Shown: piece after piece, positions 1 through 7,187 of the stretch
Numbering within the stretch: the first letter of the stretch is position 1
Layout: every line of letters begins with the position of its first letter
Origin: Flavobacteriales bacterium
Lineage (GTDB): Bacteria > Bacteroidota > Bacteroidia > Flavobacteriales_G > Salibacteraceae
Direction: 5' to 3'
DNA: 64,000 nt
Assembly (NCBI GenBank): GCA_013204105.1
Contig: JABMOM010000040.1
Coordinates: 98,582-162,581, forward strand
The notes under the pieces: generated by a model
Told to the model about the DNA's origin: nothing
Seen by the model: the letters and a program-made list of their open reading frames with translations, nothing else
The model's database searches: none
Position numbers and translations under genes: made by a program

Positions 1-70
1 CGCATGGTTGAAAGAGCGATCACGAAGAAGGACCAGTAACGATGACGGTATTGCTCTCTGTAGTGTAAGG

Positions 71-961
71 CTATCCCTCTGACAACACCAACTTGTACCC
101 AATCCCTCGGATGTTGACGATCCGAACATTGGCATCCGCCTCGAGCTTTTTTCTCAGTTTGGAAATGAAAACGTCCAAGGTTCTTCCTACGTAATCGCCC
201 TCGTCACCCCAAACAGCATTTAGAATTTGCTCTCGCTCCACGGTATCGTTGGCCGACTCAGAAAGGAGTTGCAGTAAATCTGACTCTTTGCCCGTCAATT
301 CTATGCGATTGTTATCGATCGACAACTCCATTTTCTTTTTGTTGAACACAAAGGCACCGATCCGGATTTCATTCGGGTCGACCTTCGATTTTGAGTTGCG
401 CATCAGGAGGTATACAGCAATCGCCGTCGCACCAGCAACAAGCGACATCATCCAGAGCATGGAGGTATTACTTTCTTGATTCGGCTCAGTAGGACCCGAC
501 AGGAACAACGCGGCGGAATCATCAGTGCCCTTATCGATCAGGGTGATCCATAGCTCGTAGCATGCCTCGGGTTGTGCTCTTCCCTTGCAGGCCATCACAT
601 CGTTCTCCTCGCCGATCTCATAGCTGTGCACCACCTTCTGAGAATCACAGGACACGAACTCCACGATGTAGTTGGATGCAATGTTTGTTGCTCGGATAAC
701 GCTATCGATCTTATTGCTTGCCCGTTCTGGATCAAAACCAAAGGCCGCTCCAAACCGAATGCGGTAACGGCCACCTTCTTTCTCAACTGGCAATACGATG
801 GAGGTACTATCTCCCGCACTGAGCAAGACTTGATGTCCGACCATGCGCAAGGACACTTCAACGTGGCTTTGCTCGCTCGGCGACAGCTCGCCGCCATCGG
901 CCAAGCATGAACTGCTAAACAGCAGCACAGTAATGTACACGAGCAAGATTCGAAAAAGCAT
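71..961 (-). CDS. Membrane-anchored OmpR-type winged-helix transcription regulator
   Basis: This 296-residue protein looks like a one-component membrane regulator. Residues 1-21 form a signal peptide or first membrane helix. Residues about 22-167 form an extracytoplasmic domain with Cys105, Cys125 and Cys134. Residues about 168-187 form a membrane helix (SMLWMMSLVAGATAIAVYLL). Residues about 198-294 form an OmpR/PhoB-type DNA-binding domain with the typical LTGKESDLLQLL, EQILNAVWG, VGRTLDVFISKLRKKL and IVNIRGIGYKL segments. There is no receiver domain, and no kinase gene is visible beside it. The order is the reverse of ToxR, where the DNA-binding domain is N-terminal. The ligand and targets are unknown. 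A TAGCTTTG box abuts the start codon, so the message may be almost leaderless. Confidence 0.85.
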   Translation of the reverse strand: MLFRILLVYITVLLFSSSCLADGGELSPSEQSHVEVSLRMVGHQVLLSAGDSTSIVLPVEKEGGRYRIRFGAAFGFDPERASNKIDSVIRATNIASNYIVEFVSCDSQKVVHSYEIGEENDVMACKGRAQPEACYELWITLIDKGTDDSAALFLSGPTEPNQESNTSMLWMMSLVAGATAIAVYLLMRNSKSKVDPNEIRIGAFVFNKKKMELSIDNNRIELTGKESDLLQLLSESANDTVEREQILNAVWGDEGDYVGRTLDVFISKLRKKLEADANVRIVNIRGIGYKLVLSEG

Positions 962-965
962 GGTG

Positions 966-973
966 CAAAGCTA
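966..973 (-). promoter_or_regulatory. Possible Bacteroidota -7 box of the winged-helix regulator gene
   Basis: On the minus strand the bases read TAGCTTTG, matching the Bacteroidota -7 consensus TAnnTTTG, and a TTG lies about 16 bases further upstream. The box ends five bases before the start codon, so transcription would begin at or near the ATG. This is an inference from the consensus only. Confidence 0.3.
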
Positions 974-1122
974 TTTGGTAAACCGCATGCAATCGAAGCA
1001 TTAAACTCATTTTACATTCATTTACATTCGGTTAACTCAAGGAATGTGGGCATGAGCATACTTTCAACCTCGAAACGTCCTCAAAGAAGGACTCCATTTA
1101 TTTCATTTAAAACACATACGAT

Positions 1123-1674
1123 ATGCTCCTTTCAAAAGCCCTTTGTTTCCTCTTCTTACCCTTGGTCTACGTGCCCATGGCAGGCGTTGTTCTTGTTGAC
1201 GGAACCGGCAATGCTGGAAATGGAAAGGTCTGCGCTTTGCCGAACGCATTCACGGTAACCGACGATCTATACGCACTCGAACTACGCGTAGAGCAGACAG
1301 ATGCTCATGTGTCCTACCTCGTGGCCACCATCGATTTCCACAACGATAGCTACGCTGCATCTCCATTGTCCAATAACGACTTCACAGGCTTGTTTACCCT
1401 AGATGTCGCGGACTTTCCTTACATCAGACTGGACGATGCCATTGAAGAAACGCCTCGCTCTGTGGAAACGAATGAACGGGGGGGCAACGCACCTGTCAAC
1501 TGGCTCCGCGAAAAAACTACCTACAGACGCATCTTGCACATCAACACCAATGAAGACTTTGACGCAGGCGGCAAGGCCACCTTTACCATTGAGCCGAGGT
1601 GCACGTTCGAAAATATTCCCTTTATAATCAAGAATCGAGGCGGTGTTTTGAGCATTGAGAAGTGGGAATGCTAG
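1123..1674 (+). CDS. Secreted protein of unknown function
   Basis: I do not recognise a family. The 183-residue product starts with a hydrophobic segment (MLLSKALCFLFLPLVYVPMA) that looks like a signal peptide. The mature part is acidic and of mixed composition, with a Cys near the start of the mature chain (GKVCALP), one in the C-terminal third (PRCTFE) and one as the final residue, so disulphides are possible. There is no recognisable T9SS tail or membrane anchor. It stands alone, divergent from the winged-helix regulator, and could share the divergent intergenic control region with it. The C-terminus is followed directly by an intergenic hexamer repeat. Confidence 0.6.
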   Translation: MLLSKALCFLFLPLVYVPMAGVVLVDGTGNAGNGKVCALPNAFTVTDDLYALELRVEQTDAHVSYLVATIDFHNDSYAASPLSNNDFTGLFTLDVADFPYIRLDDAIEETPRSVETNERGGNAPVNWLREKTTYRRILHINTNEDFDAGGKATFTIEPRCTFENIPFIIKNRGGVLSIEKWEC

Positions 1675-1677
1675 AGC

Positions 1678-1776
1678 AAGTTCAACTGCAATTTCAACTT
1701 CAACTTCAACTTCAATTGTAAGTGCAACCGTGTGTTCCTTTGAGTGATCACGCTACGGCGTGATTGTATCGAGAAG
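1678..1776 (+). repeat. Mosaic intergenic repeat, inverted orientation (hexamer tract plus palindrome module)
   Basis: A tract of degenerate TTCAAC/TTCAAT/TGCAAC hexamers runs from about 1679 to 1730. It is followed by GAGTGATCACGCTACGGCGTGATTGTATCGAGAAG, an imperfect palindrome (positions 1742-1776). Both pieces recur elsewhere in the window in the same relative order. A chance reading frame across the tract encodes an LKLKLK run and should not be taken for a gene. Confidence 0.75.
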
Positions 1777-1822
1777 CGACACATCCTGCTTACTTTAGTG
1801 CCACACTCACACAAGGAACACC

Positions 1823-2362
1823 ATGGATTTACAAAGCCTCCAATATCCCGTCGGAAAGTACATTCCGAATAAGCATCCGGATCAAGCATTGCTCCATCAA
1901 TGGATCAAGGACATTGAGGCTTTCCCATTGCAACTTGAAGCACTCGTCAACGACGCGTCTGTGGAGGCGCTGAACTGGAGGTACCGTCCGGATGGCTGGA
2001 GGGTCAAGCAAGTGGTTCACCACTGTGCCGACAGTCACTTGAACAGCATCACGCGCTTTAAACTAGCGATGACGGAAGACGTTCCCACGATCCGCCCGTA
2101 TTACGAAGATCGATGGGCTGAGCTTGTAGATTCACAGGATGATGACCTGACTGCATCCTTGGCATTTCTAAAAGCCTTGCACCACAAATGGGTGGGGCTA
2201 TTGCGCGGCCTGAGCAATGAACAGCTTCAATTAGAATACGTCCATCCGGAGCACGGAAAACAATTCAACCTAGCCGAGACCATCGGAAGCTATGCCTGGC
2301 ATTGCCGCCATCATTTAGAGCATGTGAGGAACGGGATCGCTTCTGGTGGGAAGTATGGATAA
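1823..2362 (+). CDS. YfiT/BstA-like DinB-superfamily metal-dependent protein
   Basis: This 179-residue protein matches the YfiT branch of the DinB four-helix superfamily. Members were first called metal-dependent hydrolases and in Firmicutes include bacillithiol S-transferases. The diagnostic segments are visible: FPLQLEALV, then YRPDGWRVKQVVHHCADSH with the first metal-binding histidines, and AWHCRHHLEHV near the end with the remaining histidines. The opening residues (LQYPVGKYIPNKH) are also typical. In Bacteroidota the thiol substrate is not certain, so the reaction should be left as putative. The start at 1823 gives the usual family length. It is a single-gene unit between two repeat blocks. 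Confidence 0.85.
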   Translation: MDLQSLQYPVGKYIPNKHPDQALLHQWIKDIEAFPLQLEALVNDASVEALNWRYRPDGWRVKQVVHHCADSHLNSITRFKLAMTEDVPTIRPYYEDRWAELVDSQDDDLTASLAFLKALHHKWVGLLRGLSNEQLQLEYVHPEHGKQFNLAETIGSYAWHCRHHLEHVRNGIASGGKYG

Positions 2363-2376
2363 GGGGAGGGGGGGAC

Positions 2377-2490
2377 AATTGCAACTTCAACTTCAATTGC
2401 AACTTCAACTTCAACTTCAACTTCAAGCTATGTCTCTTCGAATGATCCCCAGCCGAGCTCAGTGAGCGAAGCGAACTACTCCCTACTCCC
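2377..2490 (+). repeat. Mosaic intergenic repeat, inverted orientation
   Basis: Hexamer tract (GCAACTTCAACTTCAA type) at about 2377-2428, then a shortened palindrome module (TCTTCGAATGATCC), then the CCGAGCTCAGTGAGCGAAGCGA block at about 2452-2474, then CTACTCCCTACTCCCTAG. The order is the reverse complement of the order seen at 57.5 kb and 62.1 kb. The repeat runs directly into the broken 3' end of the GH3 relic. Confidence 0.75.
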
Positions 2491-2491
2491 T

Positions 2492-2741
2492 AGCACCTCG
2501 GCCATACTTCGATCGTTACTCAAGCGCGGCAATTTGTTCTGCCCCCCAGCCCGCCGATGCTCGCCATGTGGGCATTCAATGCTCCGGATTTGAGCCGCTT
2601 GATGATCAGTGGTTGAAGGACTTTTCCTTCAATCAGGTCTTTGAAATAGCTGTTCAAGGAGCGCATCCGAGCATTTTGGTTAGCAACCATTTCAGCAGGA
2701 AATACGTCTTCGGACTCTACGAACCACTTGTGGTAAGGAAG
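2492..2741 (-). pseudogene. Decayed 3' fragment of a GH3-family gene
   Basis: Read on the minus strand from 2741, the sequence translates to LPYHKWFVESEDVFPAEMV and on through ALNAHMASIGGLGG. It aligns without gaps to residues 408 onward of the intact GH3 protein at 4839-6335, with about 42 of 67 residues identical by hand count. A one-base deletion in the C run at 2542-2547 then shifts the frame. DNA similarity continues (GAGTAACGATCG) until the mosaic repeat takes over near 2491. The N-terminal 400 residues are missing: upstream of LPY there is an in-frame stop, then the LamG gene. It is a relic and not expected to be functional. Confidence 0.8.
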
Positions 2742-2805
2742 CCGCTAACTAGCTTCATAGAGCTTGAAGGCATTTTTTGTACTTTGTTCGCTGCTGGATT
2801 GTGAT

Positions 2806-4797
2806 ATGAGGAATACGGTTTTGATTTTTATTGCAACATGGTTGTGCGGAGGGAACCTGCACGCCCAGTGCGATGGGCAACTTGATAGTTTATTGGTTGG
2901 CTATTACCCTTTCACCGTTGACGCTTCTGACAGCGCTGGGGCTGCCAATGATGGAAGCATTGCGGGTGGCGCATTCTTGGCATCAAGCCCTATGAATGGC
3001 GGTATCCATTTCGATGGCGTAAATGATTACGTGATTCTCGATGACAATTTCGATTTAGGTGACGATTATACCGTCAGTCTATGGGTGAAACCAAACTCGT
3101 ATGAAGTGCAGGATCTCTTTTCGATGCGCAATCAGTGCACCATTTCACCTCGAGGCTGGAATCAAGCACTCATCGGACTCTCAGGAACAGCAGGCAACAC
3201 AAACGCCGAACCGCCTTACTATGTGAATTCAGCCAGTTTTACGGTGGACAACCAAGTAGTAATTGCACTTGGTCACGCTCATGCCAATTGCGGTGGATGG
3301 AGCAATGCTTTTGTATATACCGTTCCTGGCGTGACGGTTGACACGAGTTGCTGGAACCATATTGCGGTCAGTTGCGAGAACAACTCCAATCATCAAACGC
3401 GTACTTATAAAGTCTACATCAATAGCGACGAGTACGATGCAGTGTTGAGCAACCAACCTTCATCCAATTCGGTCAACAGCGCTACCAACCCTTTTGATCC
3501 AATCCTTGTAGATTACAAAACCTACTTTGGAATCAATCACAACAACTTCAATCAGCCCAACCACCTTCATCCATATGATGGCAAGATGGATGACATATAC
3601 GTCTATGAACGAGCACTCGATTCGTGTGAGGCAATAGCGCTTCACAATAGAGGATTCGACCCATTAGATGAAATTCTTCGCCATCGAGAATTCAACTGTT
3701 CCGGTGGTTTGGATACGTTCTATACCGTCAGTGGAGCGCCGATTTCAATCATCTCATGGATCATTAATGGCACCTTTGTTGGCGGAAGCGACACCGTCAT
3801 TTTCGATACGTCCAATGACAGCATTTGTGAAGTTCAGCTTTCTTACCAAAGGCCTGCCTTTTGTACGATTGACACACTCACCACAACATTCACGGTCTCT
3901 GGGACTTTCACGGAGCCCCCTGATACACTGATCAAGTGTCCGTGGGATTCTGTATGGATCAACGAAACATGGGTCATCGAACCGGGTGTGTATTTGACTC
4001 TGTCTGGTGATAGCTGTGATACCGTGATTACTACAGTTCTGATGAATGACTCAGGTACTGTGGACACCATCGTGGTCGAAGCCTGTGACAGCCTAGTTCT
4101 CCTTGGCAATACCTTTTTCGAATCAACTTGGGTCACGGAAAGATTTCCAAACCAAAATGGATGCGACAGCATGTTGATTTACGACGTCAAAATAGCCAAG
4201 TCCTCGCTGGACACCGTCGAGATTTCGGGTTGTAGCCAAATCAATGTAATGGACACCACTTTGTTCGAAAATGACACTCTCTTTGTCTCCTATCTCTCTG
4301 TTCAAGGTTGTGACAGCGACTTAGTTTATTTCGTCATGGTTTCCGAACCTGGTATCGACACCTTCAACTTTGCTGGAAGTGGAGAGGTCACCGTGATGGA
4401 CACCACCTTGTTCGTGAGCGACAGCTTCTACGTTTCCTTTCAAACGCTTGATAGTTGTGACAGTCTTATTTGGGTTCAGGTGAGCCTTGTGTCACCGGAT
4501 TCTGAACCCTTTGTTGACACAGCTTTGATCGACTGTTTCCGCTTCTTTCCCAACGTCATCACCCCCAATGGTGATGGATTGAATGACGCTTTCGTAGATG
4601 GCGGCAACTGCCAAAAAAATGTAGATCAGTTTTACGTCTACAATCGATGGGGAAAGTTGATTCATTTTTCCTCTCAAACTCGGCCACATTGGGATGGACA
4701 AATAAATAATTCGACCGCAACGGAGGGAATCTATTACTACCTAATTGAAGACAATGGCGAGCGCTATCGTGGTAGCTTCAGCCTTTTGGAGAAATAG
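2806..4797 (+). CDS. LamG-domain surface protein with T9SS type B (gliding-motility-type) C-terminal domain
   Basis: A secreted or surface protein of about 663 residues. ATG at 2806 (MRNTVLIFIATWLCGG, then a cleavage site near HAQ) was chosen over the upstream TTG at 2764, because it places a signal peptide at the N-terminus. Residues about 20-290 form a LamG/concanavalin-like domain: LLVGYYPFTVDASDSAG, FDGVNDYVILDD, YTVSLWVKP, and YDGKMDDIYVYERALDSCE. Then come an Ig-like stretch and several repeats of about 45 residues ending in GCDS. The C-terminus (FFPNVITPNGDGLNDAF, FYVYNRWGKLIH, WDGQ, TEGIYYYLI) is the CHU_C-type T9SS type B sorting domain. The LamG part probably binds carbohydrate, but the ligand is unknown. 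It lies between the GH3 relic and the intact GH3 gene and is convergent with the latter. Confidence 0.88.
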   Translation: MRNTVLIFIATWLCGGNLHAQCDGQLDSLLVGYYPFTVDASDSAGAANDGSIAGGAFLASSPMNGGIHFDGVNDYVILDDNFDLGDDYTVSLWVKPNSYEVQDLFSMRNQCTISPRGWNQALIGLSGTAGNTNAEPPYYVNSASFTVDNQVVIALGHAHANCGGWSNAFVYTVPGVTVDTSCWNHIAVSCENNSNHQTRTYKVYINSDEYDAVLSNQPSSNSVNSATNPFDPILVDYKTYFGINHNNFNQPNHLHPYDGKMDDIYVYERALDSCEAIALHNRGFDPLDEILRHREFNCSGGLDTFYTVSGAPISIISWIINGTFVGGSDTVIFDTSNDSICEVQLSYQRPAFCTIDTLTTTFTVSGTFTEPPDTLIKCPWDSVWINETWVIEPGVYLTLSGDSCDTVITTVLMNDSGTVDTIVVEACDSLVLLGNTFFESTWVTERFPNQNGCDSMLIYDVKIAKSSLDTVEISGCSQINVMDTTLFENDTLFVSYLSVQGCDSDLVYFVMVSEPGIDTFNFAGSGEVTVMDTTLFVSDSFYVSFQTLDSCDSLIWVQVSLVSPDSEPFVDTALIDCFRFFPNVITPNGDGLNDAFVDGGNCQKNVDQFYVYNRWGKLIHFSSQTRPHWDGQINNSTATEGIYYYLIEDNGERYRGSFSLLEK

Positions 4798-4838
4798 CTT
4801 GATTCTCCCGCCTAGACCTAAGAATTCGGTGCTTCTCC

Positions 4839-6335
4839 TTAAGTCGTTCGCTTATCCCTTTCTAACACTTCTGCCACAATCCTATCGTTACTCAATCGCG
4901 GCAACTTATTCTGCCCTCCCAGCCTGCCAACACTGGCCATGTAAGCATTGAATGAACCCGATTTCAATGGGGTTACCTTGAGGGGCTGGAGTACTTTCCC
5001 GTGGATGAGGTCTTTGTAGTAGCTGTTGAGGGCGCACATCCTCTTGTCTAGATCGGCGGCGATTTCATTGGGTAGAGAGGCTTCGCTTTCGATGAACCAT
5101 TCGTGGTAGGGTAAGCCTTCGGTAGGATTTACTTGGGGGGCAACGTGAAATTCGTTGATCTTCAGCCCTAGTGCCGCACTTACTTCTGTCATCGCCTTTT
5201 CTACCTCTTCTGCGATCACGTGTTCTCCGAAGGCGGAGATGAAGTGCTTGATGCGACCAGTAACTGCAATGCGATAAGGCTTGGTGGAGGTGAACTTTAC
5301 CGTATCACCGATGATGTAGCCCCAGAGTCCAGAACTGGTGTTGAGGACGATCGCGTAGTTCACTCCCTTTACTACCTCATTCAGGTTAAGTCGACGCGGC
5401 GAAGGATCATGGATCTCAGTAAGGGGCACAAATTCGTAGTAAATACCGCCATCCAGGTTGAGCAGCAAGCCTTCTTCCTTTTGACTGTCTTGAAAGGCGA
5501 TGAATCCTTCCGAAGCGGGATAGGTCTCGATGCTGTCTACTCTTCTACCGATGAGCTTCTCCATGGTGGCTTTGTAGGGTTGGTAATTCACCCCTCCGTG
5601 CACGAACACTGAGAAATTCGGGAAGAGTTGTTGGATGTTTTGTTTTCCCGAGCGCTTGAGCAAGCGTTCGAAGTACATCTGCACCCACGGTGGGATGCCC
5701 GATATCAAGCGCATGTCAGCATCTACGGTTTCCTCCACGATGGCGTCTACCTTTTTTTCCCAGTCTTCGATGGAATTGGTCTTCCAGCTGGGCATGCGAT
5801 TCTTCTGCAAATATGATGGCACATGGTGCGCTACAATGCCCGAAAGTCGACCTACGCTGATGCCTTGGACGTTGGTCATTTTGGGACTTCCCTGCAAGAA
5901 GATCATCTTTCCCTCGGTGAAGGCGCCTTTTCCCGTTTCCGCGATGTAGGCGAGTAATGCTTGGCGCGCGGCCCGGGTCTGGGCCTTGATGCCTTCCTCG
6001 CTCATCGGAATGTACTTGGTGCCGGAGGTGGTTCCTGAGGTCTTACAGAAATAGGCTGGCTTGCCCTTCCAGAGCACGTTGATCTCTCCTTCCTTGATCC
6101 GTTCGATGTAGGGCTTCAGCCCTTCGTAGTCGCGCAGCGGAACCTTCTGGGTCCACTCTTCCTGCGTTGTAAGCGCCGTGATACCATGGTCATGGCCGAA
6201 ATCAGTAGCAGCAAGGGTCACACACAAGTAGCGAAAGGTGCGTTCTTGCGCTCGATCCGGATGGTCAGACCACGCCCTGACCGCCTTCATTTCACGCTTG
6301 GCTAACCACTTTGCTGCAATGCTTTTCAAGCCCAT
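4839..6335 (-). CDS. GH3 auxin-responsive-promoter family acyl-acid amido synthetase
   Basis: This 498-residue protein belongs to the GH3 branch of the adenylate-forming (ANL) enzymes, which in plants join jasmonate, auxin or benzoates to amino acids. Visible motifs are the phosphate-binding loop SGTTSGTKYIPMSEEG (about residues 100-115), the YPASEGFIAFQD aromatic and acid-binding motif, and the hinge region SGLWGYIIGDTVKF with VTGRIKHFISAFGEHV. The length is typical of the bacterial members common in Bacteroidota. The substrate there is not established. A diverged copy of its last 90 residues lies at 2492-2741. It is the last gene on its strand before the LamG gene. Confidence 0.88.
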   Translation of the reverse strand: MGLKSIAAKWLAKREMKAVRAWSDHPDRAQERTFRYLCVTLAATDFGHDHGITALTTQEEWTQKVPLRDYEGLKPYIERIKEGEINVLWKGKPAYFCKTSGTTSGTKYIPMSEEGIKAQTRAARQALLAYIAETGKGAFTEGKMIFLQGSPKMTNVQGISVGRLSGIVAHHVPSYLQKNRMPSWKTNSIEDWEKKVDAIVEETVDADMRLISGIPPWVQMYFERLLKRSGKQNIQQLFPNFSVFVHGGVNYQPYKATMEKLIGRRVDSIETYPASEGFIAFQDSQKEEGLLLNLDGGIYYEFVPLTEIHDPSPRRLNLNEVVKGVNYAIVLNTSSGLWGYIIGDTVKFTSTKPYRIAVTGRIKHFISAFGEHVIAEEVEKAMTEVSAALGLKINEFHVAPQVNPTEGLPYHEWFIESEASLPNEIAADLDKRMCALNSYYKDLIHGKVLQPLKVTPLKSGSFNAYMASVGRLGGQNKLPRLSNDRIVAEVLERDKRTT

Positions 6336-6400
6336 GGTTCGAAGGTAAGGTTCGCCTTTTAGATGATATTAGATGAGGAGAGAATGGACTATTCTCTCTT

Positions 6401-6982
6401 TTACATCAAGCCAAGGTTTGTCCGGAACAGCTTCACCGCGATGGCGAGTAGGATGATGCCAAACACCTTCCGCAAAATGGCGATTCCGATGGGACCAATG
6501 ATGCGCTCGATGCGCACGGTGTTTTTCAGCACGAAGTACACCAAGGCAATGTTGAGCACGATGGCGACGATGATGTTTTGAATGGCGTATTCCGCACGAA
6601 GTGAAACGAGGGTCGTCATGCTTCCTGCTCCCGCGATGAGGGGAAATGCCAAAGGCACAATGGAACTGCTGCTCGCGTTAGTTTCTTGATTCTCATCGTC
6701 CTTATACAACTTGATGCCTAAGATCAATTCTAGGGACAAGAAGAAGAGGATGAACGAACCCGCGATCGCAAAAGAGTTGATGTCGATACCGATCAATTGC
6801 AGGATCTCATCTCCCAAGTATAGGAAGGCGATCATGATGATCAGTGATACCGCACTCGCCTTCTCGGATTGAATGTGTCCGGTCTTTTGGCGCAACTGGA
6901 TGATGATGGGGATCGAACCAATGATGTCGATCACCGCAAAAAGGACCATTGACGCCGTGCTAATTTCCTTAAAATCAAACAT
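6401..6982 (-). CDS. MarC family integral membrane protein (UPF0056)
   Basis: A 193-residue inner-membrane protein with six predicted helices. The start MFDFKEISTASMVLFAVIDIIGSIPIIIQL and the central GAGSMTTLVSLR segment are characteristic of the MarC family, as is the closing region (FGIILLAIAVKLFRTNLG). MarC was once linked to multiple antibiotic resistance in E. coli, but that was withdrawn and the function is unknown. The size is normal for the family. The gap to the GH3 start (6336-6400) is short, so the two genes could be cotranscribed on the minus strand. A TACTTTCG sequence upstream resembles a -7 box with one mismatch. Confidence 0.88.
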   Translation of the reverse strand: MFDFKEISTASMVLFAVIDIIGSIPIIIQLRQKTGHIQSEKASAVSLIIMIAFLYLGDEILQLIGIDINSFAIAGSFILFFLSLELILGIKLYKDDENQETNASSSSIVPLAFPLIAGAGSMTTLVSLRAEYAIQNIIVAIVLNIALVYFVLKNTVRIERIIGPIGIAILRKVFGIILLAIAVKLFRTNLGLM

Positions 6983-7187
6983 TTACTTCTTTGTTTTTGG
7001 CTATTTATTTCGAGCCGCGAAAGTACATGTATTTATTGATCTTTTACGCCTACCAAACGTCTATTTATAGGATGCGTATACTATTAAGACGAACACCAAA
7101 TAAATCGATATGTGGCGCGTAATTTCGCCCATGAGAACTTAAAAAATTATTCAGCAAATGCCCTTACTCTTCATCCATAGACTTCAG

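Noticed and set aside
1..70. Open minus-strand frame running off the left edge
   Set aside because: A frame stays open (reading YREQYRHRYWSFFVIALST) but no start codon can be set after the regulator's stop, and 70 bases are too few to support a gene.
1671..1889. Minus-strand ORF with an LKLKLKLKL run
   Set aside because: The run is a translation of the TTCAAC hexamer tract, and the frame overlaps the YfiT gene and its leader.
2568..2804. Plus-strand ORF of 78 codons before the LamG gene
   Set aside because: It is antisense to the GH3 relic, whose reading frame on the other strand aligns to a real protein.
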